Of a stretch of 58,975 nt of DNA, positions 29,901 to 39,053 are shown piece after piece. This DNA is from Myxococcota bacterium. GTDB taxonomy: Bacteria > Myxococcota_A > Polyangia > Polyangiales > Houyiibacteriaceae. The notes under the pieces are model-generated. The model worked only from the letters and a program-made list of their open reading frames with translations, had not been told where the DNA came from and ran no database searches. Within the stretch, counting starts at the first letter, position 1; every line of letters begins with the position of its first letter. The stretch spans positions 1-58,975 of the forward strand of contig JAHDCI010000006.1 of NCBI GenBank assembly GCA_020629955.1, in the 5' to 3' direction. Both the position numbers and the translations under genes were made by a program.

Positions 29901-30287
29901 CGTCGCGTCGCCAGCCGGGCAATCACAACCGACGCACATGATATTCCCGGAGCCATCGACAAGCACCTGACCGCCGCGGAACACTTCCCCGGGCGTGAGC
30001 ACATCACCGACGATGAGCATATTGGCGCCACCCGCCGTCACTTCGCAGCCCGAAGCTGGCATCGCCGCTGGGTCGCATGTCGTGATGGTCGGAGGCTCGA
30101 ATAGGTCGCTCCTTGGCACCTCGCCGTCGGGGCGATCGCCGTCCGGTAGGTCACCGTCGTCGAAGCCGCCGTCCATCATGGCGTCCGTGCCGCCATCGCC
30201 CATTGTCATATCGTCATCACCGCATCCCGCGCAGCCCATAGCTGCGATCAGGGTGGCAAAGACAAGCCAGTTCCTCTGAAAGCTCAT
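26952..30287 (-). CDS. Lipoprotein amidohydrolase with TSP3-type repeats, OB-like and lamin-tail-like C-terminal domains
   Basis: Lipobox-like AAMGCAGCGDDD; GLINGHDHITF (HxH), HVAEG, IHGVG, ALGTDW; TSP3 repeats DxDGDGxxDxxDNCP; GGLIISEYVEGPGGGTKALELFSG (LTD-like). Confidence 0.8.
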   Translation of the reverse strand: MSFQRNWLVFATLIAAMGCAGCGDDDMTMGDGGTDAMMDGGFDDGDLPDGDRPDGEVPRSDLFEPPTITTCDPAAMPASGCEVTAGGANMLIVGDVLTPGEVFRGGQVLVDGSGNIMCVGCDCPAGDATVIACQAVISPGLINGHDHITFDNTRPYGASGQETDERYEHRHDWRRGLDDHRRLNSMGGRSRTEEMQWTELRQLMAGGTSVFGSGGPEGLLRNLDSGSRQEGLGQPEGEYQTFPLGDSDGRKLTDGCGYDFRDDTTASDVMMEDAYVPHVAEGIDEASRNEFLCMREGERDVVQPASAFIHGVGLLAPDIAEMAVEQVELVWSPRTNITLYGDTARVSEYARLGVPIALGTDWIPTGSMNMLRELRCADEFNERNLNGFFPDEQIWLMATQNAARAFNMDDATGAIQVGLTADIAIFAKSNGREDHRAVLAADPNDVLLVMRGGEVLFGDSATVGALVDGCDDMGDVCGANKSVCLAEIGTTFSALTGENSDSYELFFCGEPDSEPSCLPARNVMAGGSLPDAMVNGSNYYAGMSEPDDMDGDGIRDMDDNCPTIFNPIRPLDNGAQADFDDDGEGDACDVCPVGGDDPATCVMVDPNDRDGDGVPNDEDNCPLDPNGDQADMDDDDKGDACDVCPMDSNPGTAGCPSSVYAVRRGEVPDRTTVSMEGLVVTAITRDGYYAQMDADHPMYEGVEESGIFIHIDAEPTGVSLGDRFDVVSGTTEDYFGEHRLNDVTVTRTAGGDVPVPLVVTPAEIATGGARQEELECVLLRVENVSVSNVNPDAPDNFGEFEVDGLRVDDRMFAVEPAPGAGEEFRSITGPLAFSFSNSKLLPRDSADVRFASLRISPTAGRVRTEGEIMLSIVLPEDAPAGGAEVALEITPAGILSGPASITIPAGESTGMVTLTSSTSVGTVTITASYDGESAESIIEVAEPVGGGLIISEYVEGPGGGTKALELFSGDADIDLGACELRLYINGSETPRSLMLSGTLSAGDTRTYCNDTAAITAFGGSCDEEAGFINHNGNDAYALVCDGMVMDSFGQVGEDADFTADGLSAKDYVLRRSCTSAEGDMVIDDAVSFSDWEGEACTSGSCDLSTFGSRGC

Positions 30288-30376
30288 GAGGGCCTTATAC
30301 CAGTCCGGTAATAGGGTTCGCACGCAACGATTTTGAAAAATGTGAAGTATTGCAGGCGCCGAGGGACCTGGAGTCT

Positions 30377-31393
30377 TTATTCGCCAGGGAATTCGCAGAG
30401 AAACGGCAGCGTTTGGGAGGTCGACGAATCACGCCAGCCATAGCTGAGCGTGAATCGAAGTGACGCGGCACGGGGTCGCCGGCTCTCATTCGGTTCGCCA
30501 GCCGCCCAATTCTCGAACGAGAACGCCGCGCCGGAAGCCCACTCAAAGCCCATCCCGCGGTCGAGGAGACCGATCCATGTGTCGGAGACGGAGAACCGAC
30601 TCAGCAACAATTCGATCGCTCGCTGTTCGCCGGAAGTCTCGATGGAGACCAGGTGGCCGCGAGCATTTTCGCAGAACCTCTGGCTCTCCTCGTACGTTCT
30701 CGGTTCCTGGCACCACGCGTACTGCGCTCCGCCGACTTCAAAGCGAAAACAGCAATCTCGCTCGTCGACTTCGCCGTCGCAGTCGTTATCGGCTCCATCG
30801 CTACATTGCTCAACGGTAGAAGTCGGGGAGGGGCGGCACATCCCAATATCGCCGGACATCGAACAGATGCGGATGCCCGGGCACGCTCCGACAACGCACG
30901 CCGGGTCGAAATCTTCGTCGATTGCGCCGTCACAATCGTCATCGCGACCGTCGCAATCATCCGAGGCGGCCACATCTCTGGCGCGGCAACGTACGGAACC
31001 CGACTCGCATATCGTGATCCCCTCACACATACCTTCTGCTCCGGTGGTGCAGGGCGCTGCTCGATACTCTTCGTCGATCGCTCCGTCGCAATCATCATCG
31101 ATGCCATCGCAAGAGAGATCTCGACCGTCACATCGTGACGCGTCCTCGAAAGCGCTATCCGGCAGCACATCGGCGGAGGCGTCTCCAGAAGCGCCCGAGC
31201 TGTCTGGCGTTTCGCGATCCGGAGGGATGTCGAAGGCGGTATCCTGGGGCGCGTCTGCAACTGCCCCATCGTTGGTCGAGCTGTCCGGCGCGCTCGCGTC
31301 AAACTGCAATTCCTGAACCGAGCATGCGCTTAGCAGAAGAACGAGCGCGGCGTTGAGCCATCCGCGAGGAACACTTCGCCTATTCGCAGACAT
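30377..31393 (-). CDS. Lipoprotein with MopE-type repeats and C-type lectin-like domain
   Basis: MSANRRSVPRGWLNAALVLLLSACS lipobox; repeats CDGIDDDCDGAIDE; C-terminal YEESQRFCENARGHLVSIET...WIGLLDRG...FENWAAGEPN...FLCEF. Confidence 0.8.
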   Translation of the reverse strand: MSANRRSVPRGWLNAALVLLLSACSVQELQFDASAPDSSTNDGAVADAPQDTAFDIPPDRETPDSSGASGDASADVLPDSAFEDASRCDGRDLSCDGIDDDCDGAIDEEYRAAPCTTGAEGMCEGITICESGSVRCRARDVAASDDCDGRDDDCDGAIDEDFDPACVVGACPGIRICSMSGDIGMCRPSPTSTVEQCSDGADNDCDGEVDERDCCFRFEVGGAQYAWCQEPRTYEESQRFCENARGHLVSIETSGEQRAIELLLSRFSVSDTWIGLLDRGMGFEWASGAAFSFENWAAGEPNESRRPRAASLRFTLSYGWRDSSTSQTLPFLCEFPGE

Positions 31394-32585
31394 AGGGTCG
31401 CGTCGCGGAGCGCCGCTGGTCGAACCAAGTGTAGTTGCTGCCGCCATCACGCATTCTCGCGGCGCGTGGTCGACTCGCGTTCGGGGTCTCTCCCCAGCGG
31501 GTGAACTCGGTGTCGGATCCGGAGGTCCATTGCCAGCCGCCGCTGGTATCTTCGTAATAGCCAATCCACGTATCCGGCGTTTCAAATCGAGTGAACACAT
31601 CTCTCAAGAACACGTGCTCGGCTTCGCTTTCGACCGTCGCTAGATGCCGGCCAACGCTGGCGCAGCTCGCCTCCGCATTCACGTGAGTTCGTGCGGTTCC
31701 GCACCAGATGTATCGGTCAGCATCGCCGTCGGGACCAAAGTAGAAGCAACATTCGCTCTCATCGGTATCCCCGTCGCAATCGTTGTCCAAACCGTCCGCG
31801 CATTGCTCGAGGAAGGGAGAGGGACCTGCCAAAACACACGATGAGGCGCTTCCGTCCGAGCAGGTTCGAATTCCCGAGCAGACACCGATGCTGCAGTTCC
31901 CGTCGAAGTCCTCGTCGACTTCTCCGTCGCAGTCCTCGTCTCCATCGCCGCAGTCATCTGCGTCAGGTTCGCTCGGAGAGACGCACGCGGTCTCGGAAAG
32001 CTCTGAGCACGTGCGCGTGCCCGCACCGCACGCGGTCGTACAGGAGGCGTCGAAATCTTCATCGATTCGCCCGTCGCAGTCGTTGTCGTTTCCGTCGCAG
32101 CCGTCGGTGGGCGCAGGTGAATTCGGTCGGCAGAAGACCATTCCTTCTTCGCAGACGCGGACGCCCATACAAAAATCGTCCGCACCGGTGGTGCAGGGCG
32201 CTGTTGGATAATCTTCATCAATTCCTTCGTCGCAGTCGTCGTCCACGCCATCGCAGGTCATATCGAGCGCGGTACAGACGCGACCATCCGGCGCGTCCAC
32301 GGTACTGTCTTCGGGTGCGTCAACTGGCGCGTCGACCGATACGTCATCTGGTGCATCGATTGGCGCGTCGATCGATACGTCATCTGGTGCATCGACGGGA
32401 ACATCGGGAGCGACGTCTTCTAGAGGGCCATCATCGCTGACGTCCGGAAGATCGCTGTCCTCGCTCGCGTCGAGGACGCCGCCGTCGCCGCGCTGTGTCA
32501 ACGGCGGATGGGAAACAGAACAAGCGCTGAGTGAAAACAGGCACATCCCCAACAAAACGGCAGATCGTAAGCGAACACACATCAC
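31380..32585 (-). CDS. Lipoprotein with MopE-type repeats and C-type lectin-like domain (paralog)
   Basis: FSLSACSVSHP lipobox; CDGVDDDCDEGIDE repeats; ASCASVGRHLATVESEAEHVFL...WIGYYED...FTRWGETPN...YVCE. Overlaps the downstream paralog start by 14 bp. Confidence 0.8.
   Translation of the reverse strand: MMCVRLRSAVLLGMCLFSLSACSVSHPPLTQRGDGGVLDASEDSDLPDVSDDGPLEDVAPDVPVDAPDDVSIDAPIDAPDDVSVDAPVDAPEDSTVDAPDGRVCTALDMTCDGVDDDCDEGIDEDYPTAPCTTGADDFCMGVRVCEEGMVFCRPNSPAPTDGCDGNDNDCDGRIDEDFDASCTTACGAGTRTCSELSETACVSPSEPDADDCGDGDEDCDGEVDEDFDGNCSIGVCSGIRTCSDGSASSCVLAGPSPFLEQCADGLDNDCDGDTDESECCFYFGPDGDADRYIWCGTARTHVNAEASCASVGRHLATVESEAEHVFLRDVFTRFETPDTWIGYYEDTSGGWQWTSGSDTEFTRWGETPNASRPRAARMRDGGSNYTWFDQRRSATRPYVCE
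32290..32397 (-). repeat. 36-bp tandem repeat (about 3 units) encoding the DAPxDVSxDAPx linker
   Basis: Units at 32290, 32326 and 32362; the last two are nearly identical (GGCGCGTCGAyCGATACGTCATCTGGTGCATCGAyk). Confidence 0.8.
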
Positions 32586-32728
32586 GTTCGAAGTTTATCA
32601 GTGCAGGCCTACGTTTGCTCGTCTATTCGGGGCGCTCGAGAATGCTCTCCCTCGTTCGCTTTTGCGCCGTGGGAAGAAACGACAAGTCTTCGGAATAACG
32701 TTTACGCCTTTTGAGGTACCTTGTCTCC

Positions 32729-34345
32729 ATGGGGCCCATAACGATCCTCCGAAGAAGCCTGCTCACTTCGTTTGGCTTAGGCGTTGCGACGTACGCGGCG
32801 GTGATGTTGATTCCCTGTTTCGGGCTAGGCTTTTTTCTCTTCGGAGCGATTGCGACCAACATGGTGCGCACTCATTTCAAAGCCGCACTCGGGCATGCGG
32901 CACCGATCGATTTTGCCTCCACGATTCAGTTCGGTTGGCTCTCCATCTTGGTCGTCGCCGTCGGCGCGGTCTTTTTGAACGGCCTGAACTCGTATCACCT
33001 TGGACCGGCGACGGCGCTGAGCTTACCGCCGGTCTCGTTTCAGATTCTTGCCGGCATCCTTCTTTTTCTCGTGTTGGGCTGGCTCTTCGCGCCCTTTGTT
33101 GTGCAGTGTCTGGTGCACGCAGACCCTCGTCGGGCCGAAGGGTACGCCGACAATCTTGGTCTCGCATACACCGTCACTCGCCGAATTCCATGGTTTGAGC
33201 GGATCGTCCCGATCGGGGTTCTCGGGCTCTTCTTTCTGCTTCCGGTCGTCGCCTACGAGTACGACAAAGATGCCGGTATGGTGTTCGCCGTGGGCGGGGC
33301 TGGGCTCCTCGTTCCTATCGTCAGCGCGGTCTCGGTTGCAACCTATCTGCGCTATCGAATTCCCGAAGGGGCGGGCGAGCCAGAAGCCCTCGAGCGCGGG
33401 CCAAGTGTGATGGGGTTGATGATGTTCTGCGCGCTTTCCACCCTGACCGTGATCGGGTTGAGCGCTTATGCCGCCGCGTGCCCGACGCCCTTGCCCTCCG
33501 TCTCGGGGTGTACCAACGCACGCAGTTGGCATTTTCCCGAGGGACATCGCGAGCTTCGCCTTGGAGACGTTTTGATCACGGCGGAGGACCGAGGCGTTCG
33601 GGTAAGTACTTCCGACGGGGGCGGCGCGGGCTACTTCGCGACGGGCGAATCTCCGAGCCTTTTTCTATGCGAAGGAATGGCGGAAGGTGAGCACGACGTG
33701 CTCGTTGGCAATACGTACGTGACCGGGAACTTCCGCGACGAAGGCGGATATTTTGCGGGACGTATCCTTCGCGTCGATGAACGCGGGGTCCGCCGGGACG
33801 ATGGCCTGGTCGCTCGGATTGGTGAGAAGTTCAAACTGGGATTGCTCTTTCTCCTCGGTTTGATCTTCTTTTGGGCGTTTGCCGCCCGCGCGTTTGTCTA
33901 TCGTGCTGCTGCGCGACAGCTCGGTGCGCTTGAGCCGGCGACGCTTGGCGTTCTTGACGGTAGCAAGCGTCTACTCGAGGGACAGCTTCGCGGCGGTGAG
34001 ATTGTCCGGGAAGGTCGAAAGGTGAGTTTCGCTGGTGCCACGCTCGAGGGCCCCGTTTCCTTATCGTTTGGTGATGCGATGATGCGTGTGACGGGGGATG
34101 TTGAGGCACTGAAGGAAAACCCAACCCTTTGCGTGGAGGGAAGCTTTCAGCCCGCGCCGGAGAGCTTTCGCGCTTCAGCGCGTGTCGAGTTGCCGGCCGA
34201 CGCGAAGGTCCATATTGGCGCTCGAAAAGAGGCCTTACGATGGCGGATACGGCGTTCGCATCAGATTCTGCTCTTCGCGCTCGTGCCTTTGCTCCTCTGC
34301 GGGGTTGGGGCGATCTTGAGCTTTTTGGCCTGTGAGCTTTGGTGA
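32729..34345 (+). CDS. Hypothetical multi-pass membrane protein
   Basis: MGPITILRRSLLTSFGLGVATYAAVMLIPCFGLGFFLF...; N-terminal TM cluster, C-terminal TM pairs. Confidence 0.65.
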   Translation: MGPITILRRSLLTSFGLGVATYAAVMLIPCFGLGFFLFGAIATNMVRTHFKAALGHAAPIDFASTIQFGWLSILVVAVGAVFLNGLNSYHLGPATALSLPPVSFQILAGILLFLVLGWLFAPFVVQCLVHADPRRAEGYADNLGLAYTVTRRIPWFERIVPIGVLGLFFLLPVVAYEYDKDAGMVFAVGGAGLLVPIVSAVSVATYLRYRIPEGAGEPEALERGPSVMGLMMFCALSTLTVIGLSAYAAACPTPLPSVSGCTNARSWHFPEGHRELRLGDVLITAEDRGVRVSTSDGGGAGYFATGESPSLFLCEGMAEGEHDVLVGNTYVTGNFRDEGGYFAGRILRVDERGVRRDDGLVARIGEKFKLGLLFLLGLIFFWAFAARAFVYRAAARQLGALEPATLGVLDGSKRLLEGQLRGGEIVREGRKVSFAGATLEGPVSLSFGDAMMRVTGDVEALKENPTLCVEGSFQPAPESFRASARVELPADAKVHIGARKEALRWRIRRSHQILLFALVPLLLCGVGAILSFLACELW

Positions 34346-34393
34346 CGCTCGCTGGAGTGGCGAGATGGCCTTCGAGATCGTAGGCCAGTCTTG

Positions 34394-35584
34394 ATGGTCT
34401 CTATCGTTCCGACGCGCCGAGGCGATGCGACTGAAGCCGTTCGCCGGACGCTCATCGAGATTGATCTCGACGCGCTTTCGAACAACCTCGCGATCCTTCA
34501 GCGTCGAACGCAGGCGGGGATTGTCGCTGTCGTGAAGGCGAATGCCTACGGACATGGCGCACGCCGGGTGGGGCTTCAAATGCAGCGTCATGGCGCAGCC
34601 GGTCTCGCGGTCGCCCTCGCCGAAGAAGGACTCGATCTGAGAGACGCTGGGGTACGCATACCGATCCTCGTCCTGAACGGAGTTTACGGCGGCGCACATC
34701 GCGAAATTTTGGAGCGCAAGCTGACGCCGGTGGTCTATCGCCTTGAGGATGTCGCGGCGTTCCACACCGTCGTGAGACCGGGAGAGGAGCCCGCAAAGGT
34801 TCATCTGAAAGTGGATACGGGCATGGGGCGCCTTGGGGTCCCTTTGCGTGAGCTCGCGGTGTTTCTCGGCGAGCTCGATAAGTACCCGTCGGTCTCGATC
34901 CGCGGGGTGATGACGCACTTCGCGAGCGCGGATGATGATCTCGATTTTACCCACCAACAGCTCGCGCGCTTTCACGAAGCAATCGCGTTGATTCGAAGTT
35001 ATGGGCATGAGCCGAGCTGTTCCCACGTGGGCAATTCCGCTGCGCTCTTTCATGTTCGTGATTCGCATCTCGACTGGATCCGCTGCGGGACGGCGATTTA
35101 TGGTGACGCGGGATTTCCGGGTGGCCCTGATTTGGTGGGGGCGATGCGCTGGACGACGACAATCGCCGACATTCGCACGCTTGAGCCGGGAGAGAGCGCG
35201 GGCTACTCGCGAAGTTTCGTCGCGACCGAACGCTGCCGGGTCGCGACCGTCCCGGTGGGGTACGCCGACGGCTACCTCCGCGCGCACTCTCGCGCGCACG
35301 GGGTCGCCGAGCCCAAGGTCTTTGGCAAGGGTGAAGTGCTCGTTGGAGGCGTACGTTGTCCGGTCGCGGGAAATGTGTCGATGGACCTGACGGCGATTGA
35401 TATTAGCGCGTGCCCCAGAGCCCAAGTGGGTGACGAGGTGGTTTTGCTTGGGCCTCAAGGCGAAGATGAGATTCGGGTCAGGGAACTTGCCCAGAGCGCG
35501 CGGGTATTGCCTTACGAGATATGGACTTCGATCTCCGAACGGGTACCGCGTGTCTACCGCCTCTCTTCCATTAGCCCCAAATAG
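34394..35584 (+). CDS. alr: Alanine racemase
   Basis: IAVVKANAYGHGA-type PLP motif (VAVVKANAYGHGA); VHLKVDTGMGRLGVP; RCGTAIYGD; GYADGYLRA. Confidence 0.9.
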   Translation: MVSIVPTRRGDATEAVRRTLIEIDLDALSNNLAILQRRTQAGIVAVVKANAYGHGARRVGLQMQRHGAAGLAVALAEEGLDLRDAGVRIPILVLNGVYGGAHREILERKLTPVVYRLEDVAAFHTVVRPGEEPAKVHLKVDTGMGRLGVPLRELAVFLGELDKYPSVSIRGVMTHFASADDDLDFTHQQLARFHEAIALIRSYGHEPSCSHVGNSAALFHVRDSHLDWIRCGTAIYGDAGFPGGPDLVGAMRWTTTIADIRTLEPGESAGYSRSFVATERCRVATVPVGYADGYLRAHSRAHGVAEPKVFGKGEVLVGGVRCPVAGNVSMDLTAIDISACPRAQVGDEVVLLGPQGEDEIRVRELAQSARVLPYEIWTSISERVPRVYRLSSISPK

Positions 35585-35662
35585 GAGAACGAGAACTCCG
35601 CTCGCGGGACTCTCGAAGCGAAACGGTTTAGGATATTTACCCGTTTGGGTTTGTTTGTCCGC

Positions 35663-36874
35663 ATGATCGTTTTCAAAACAAAGGCCTATTTTACGATTTG
35701 GATGTGTATCTCGCTTAGCGGATGCACCATCCTCTACGATCCGGATTCGCTGCGAGTTCAGGGCGATGCCGCACCGGTGGATGGCTCGATCGTAGATAGC
35801 TCGACGGTAGACGGGGCGCTGGATGGCTCGCTTGAGGATGCTGCGCCGATGGATGCAAACGTGCCTGACGTTGCGCCTCCTGATGTCGGTTTCGGTGACG
35901 CCGCGATTGGCGACGCCGCGATCGACGCTCCCGACGCAACGCCCGATGCGGGCATCGTTGAACGGCAGCCGGTGGGCAGGCGCGGCACCCGGGACATTCG
36001 CACGATCGACATCACGACGGTCCGGGGGAATCCGGTCATTGTTTACGATACGATCCTCCGTTTCGACGGAGATGGAGATGGCGCCGACGACCTTCACGAT
36101 ATTGTTCGATTCGAGCCGCTGGAAACCGAGACGTTGCTCTCGCCCAGTACATCCAGCGAAGTTTCCCATCCGCGTATCAGCGTAGACGGCGAGGTGATCG
36201 CCTATCAGACTGCGAACGGTGCCGATGTACGTGGCCCTCGGGGAGCACGAAACCTGCCGTGCCCGCTCGGTTGTGGTTCCCTGCCGAACCTCATCGAACT
36301 TCCTTCCGGGACGTCCCTCTTTATCGTCGACAACGACGGGCAGCTGCGTGTCATTGATCCCGCGCCGGAAACGGACGACGTCACCATTTCGGGCCTTGGT
36401 ATCGAAGCGCTGTGGATCGGTTCCAGCGCAGGGTTCGCCTACCGAGTGGCGCCGAATCATCTCCGCGTTGCCCAGTACGACGGCGCCGGGGTGCGTAGCG
36501 CAGGAGTCGGCACAGGTCTGGGTGCTTTTCATCTCGGCACCGGGCCGGAAGACTTTTCTACGTTTGCGTTTACGAATCTAGAGGGAACCTATGTCCGGCA
36601 GCCCTCCGGTCAGACGCGGATTGGGAATCCTGGACAAGTGCTCGATGCCGTCAATCACGCGGGGCAAGTCGTGGTTCTCTACCGGCAAAATTCTTCAGAG
36701 CTCTGGCTCATTGTACTTGGCGGAGATGGCGCCGTTCGACCCGTCGTCATTACAGAAATGCTGAGGTCCGGAACCCACGATGTGGCCGCGCTGAGCCCGG
36801 ACGGAACCCACTTCGCGTATGTCGAACAAGACGGCACGGCGTGGTGGGACACGGTGACCCGTTGGTCAGATTAG
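35663..36874 (+). CDS. Lipoprotein with D/A-rich linker, beta-propeller-like
   Basis: MCISLSGCTILYDPDSL lipobox; C-terminal ALSPDGTHFAYVEQDGTAWW. Confidence 0.6.
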   Translation: MIVFKTKAYFTIWMCISLSGCTILYDPDSLRVQGDAAPVDGSIVDSSTVDGALDGSLEDAAPMDANVPDVAPPDVGFGDAAIGDAAIDAPDATPDAGIVERQPVGRRGTRDIRTIDITTVRGNPVIVYDTILRFDGDGDGADDLHDIVRFEPLETETLLSPSTSSEVSHPRISVDGEVIAYQTANGADVRGPRGARNLPCPLGCGSLPNLIELPSGTSLFIVDNDGQLRVIDPAPETDDVTISGLGIEALWIGSSAGFAYRVAPNHLRVAQYDGAGVRSAGVGTGLGAFHLGTGPEDFSTFAFTNLEGTYVRQPSGQTRIGNPGQVLDAVNHAGQVVVLYRQNSSELWLIVLGGDGAVRPVVITEMLRSGTHDVAALSPDGTHFAYVEQDGTAWWDTVTRWSD

Positions 36875-36884
36875 ACTATTCGAG

Positions 36885-37679
36885 GTGTCAATCGATTGTG
36901 TACGATGTGGCGTGCGCCGTTTTTTACTCGCCTTTCTTTCCTTTTTGACACTAAGCCTCGCCGCGCTTTCCGCCGAGGCGCAAGCGGATGAATCTTCCCC
37001 AGAATCATCGAACCTTGACGATGCGGCGCGGTCGATTTTTCTCGCGGCACAGGAGGATTTTGAAAATGGCGAATACGAACGGGCGCGCCAGCGCTTTGAG
37101 GCAGCGATGGAGGTCAGCGGCCGGACGGAGATGATCTTTAATCTTGCCCTCTGCGATGATCGCCTCGGACGCCGCGAACAGGCGATCGATGGGTACCGCG
37201 AGTTCCTTGAGCAGCATCCCCGCCACGAGCTCGCGCAGCGGGCAACGCGGCGCCGGCTCGCGTTGATTCAAGCGCGAGAGGCAGAACAGGCCGCGGCGGA
37301 GGGTGTCGAGCCAGGCGATTTGAGCCAAGTAGACTCGGAACAGGATTCGGGGCCTTCGTACGCTGGACCGATCGCACTTTATGCCATCGGAGGCGCGGCG
37401 GCGGTGAGCGCGATCGTCGCGAGCGTGATGACGAAGTCGCGCTTTGACGATGCGCAATCGGCTTGCGATCTTGGCGATGTCGCGGGGTGCGAGAGCGAAG
37501 AAACGAGCTCTGAAATCCGGCGGCGTGCACTGACCGCCGATATTAGCTGGGCGCTTGCAGGCGTCGCGATCGCTTCTGCGGTGGTGTGGACGATTGTGAT
37601 CAGCGGAGAGGAGGACGAAGAGCAAGTCGCTGCGATCCGCGTCTCGCCAAGCGCGGCCTCCGTGGAGGTTTCGTTTTGA
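36885..37679 (+). CDS. TPR-type secreted/membrane protein
   Basis: Signal peptide; ENGEYERARQRFEAAMEVSGRTEMIFNLALCDDRLGRREQAIDGYREFLEQHP. Confidence 0.7.
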   Translation: MSIDCVRCGVRRFLLAFLSFLTLSLAALSAEAQADESSPESSNLDDAARSIFLAAQEDFENGEYERARQRFEAAMEVSGRTEMIFNLALCDDRLGRREQAIDGYREFLEQHPRHELAQRATRRRLALIQAREAEQAAAEGVEPGDLSQVDSEQDSGPSYAGPIALYAIGGAAAVSAIVASVMTKSRFDDAQSACDLGDVAGCESEETSSEIRRRALTADISWALAGVAIASAVVWTIVISGEEDEEQVAAIRVSPSAASVEVSF

Positions 37680-39031
37680 AAAGCGTTTCTTTGTTGAGCG
37701 TTGTCTGTGCACTCGCGGGCTGTTCGCTCCTCTACAGCCCAGACGGTCTTGAAGCCGATGGCGGCTCGGCCGACGCGAGCGTCGATGCATCCGGCGACGT
37801 CTCTTTGGACGCTCCCCCCGACGTGATGATGGACGCAGAAGTAGATGCGGAACCATCCGACGCGGGACCTCCGGATACCGAGCCGCCGAACCCGGATAGC
37901 GGGCTCGACGCAGGCATGGTGGACGGATCGACCGCCGACGGAGGAGGCGAAGGTTGGTGTCCCGAGGGCGATGCGATACCTCGAGTTTGTCCCGACTCAA
38001 TGGTAGGGGACTGGCACCAGTTAGGGTGCGAAAGAGGCATGGCCGCGCGTAACACCCAAGTGATGGGAGTGGATATCACAATGACAGAGTCCGGAGAGGC
38101 ATTCGTCTTCTCCACGCCGCGCGTTGTGGGATGCGATGGGACCAACGATACAGACGCGGTTTCCTATATACGCCATAGCGAGACGATGTTCGAAGAGCGT
38201 CACGTGAGCCAGGGCGCTGACGTTGAGGCCTTTCATCCTCGGATTGCTCGGGACGCGAGCTTCTTCGCTTACAACCGAGACGGTCGCGGCGAGATTGTGA
38301 CGCGAGCAGGGGCGGTCTCGGCACTGGATTGTCCGGCTTCGCGCACTTGCGACACGCCCGTTGGCATCCTGGGGATTCCGACCCTCGGAGAAACCGCGAC
38401 GCTTTTCGCGCGCGGTTCGGGGGAGGCAGGTGATCCACCCTCGATATTCGTTCAGCAGAACGTTGAAAGGGATTCGCCGGAGTTTATCGCGAGCATAGAG
38501 CCGAACGCGCGCTCGATTCGGTTTGGCCGCTCCCTCATCGGCTACCGCGATTCAACTACGGCTTCCGGTCCCCTGCGTATCCAAGATTATAGTAATGATG
38601 GCGCCGCGTTCGGTCGCGAAGCCGGTGTCTCCGGCCGAACCCTCGTTCCCTTAGGATCGTTTGTACCCGGGGGAGCTGGCACAACGGAAGCGAATTACGT
38701 CTATGCCGCAGGCAACGCGATCTACGTCAGCGCTACGAATCAGGACGGGCCTTTGGTCACGATTGAAGTTGGAACATCGAGCTTTGTTCTTCTAGACGCT
38801 GTACCAATGAGTCCGGAAGCATCGGGCAACGCGCGAGTTCTTTATCGCCAAGGGCAGCGTCTGGTTCTGGTGAACATCGAAGGTTCCGTGGCGACTCCCG
38901 AGATCATCGCAACAGACCTGGCGGCTTCCCCGGAAATCGACATCGCCGCGCTCAGTCCGGATGGCTCGATCGTCGCGTATATCGACAATACGGGTGCCGC
39001 TTGGTGGCGACCGGTGGCGTCGGCTCCTTGA
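37676..39031 (+). CDS. Lipoprotein, paralog of the 35663 gene
   Basis: TTG start overlaps the TGA of the upstream TPR gene; LLSVVCALAGCSLLYSPDGL; C-terminal ALSPDGSIVAYIDNTGAAWW. Confidence 0.6.
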   Translation: MKSVSLLSVVCALAGCSLLYSPDGLEADGGSADASVDASGDVSLDAPPDVMMDAEVDAEPSDAGPPDTEPPNPDSGLDAGMVDGSTADGGGEGWCPEGDAIPRVCPDSMVGDWHQLGCERGMAARNTQVMGVDITMTESGEAFVFSTPRVVGCDGTNDTDAVSYIRHSETMFEERHVSQGADVEAFHPRIARDASFFAYNRDGRGEIVTRAGAVSALDCPASRTCDTPVGILGIPTLGETATLFARGSGEAGDPPSIFVQQNVERDSPEFIASIEPNARSIRFGRSLIGYRDSTTASGPLRIQDYSNDGAAFGREAGVSGRTLVPLGSFVPGGAGTTEANYVYAAGNAIYVSATNQDGPLVTIEVGTSSFVLLDAVPMSPEASGNARVLYRQGQRLVLVNIEGSVATPEIIATDLAASPEIDIAALSPDGSIVAYIDNTGAAWWRPVASAP

Positions 39032-39053
39032 CGCTTGGTGAACATTTCGTCTG

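Noticed and set aside
34235-36532. 765-aa minus-strand ORF
   Set aside because: Lies opposite alr and a lipoprotein gene; Arg/His/Asp-rich composition typical of antisense frames in GC-rich DNA. No recognisable domain.
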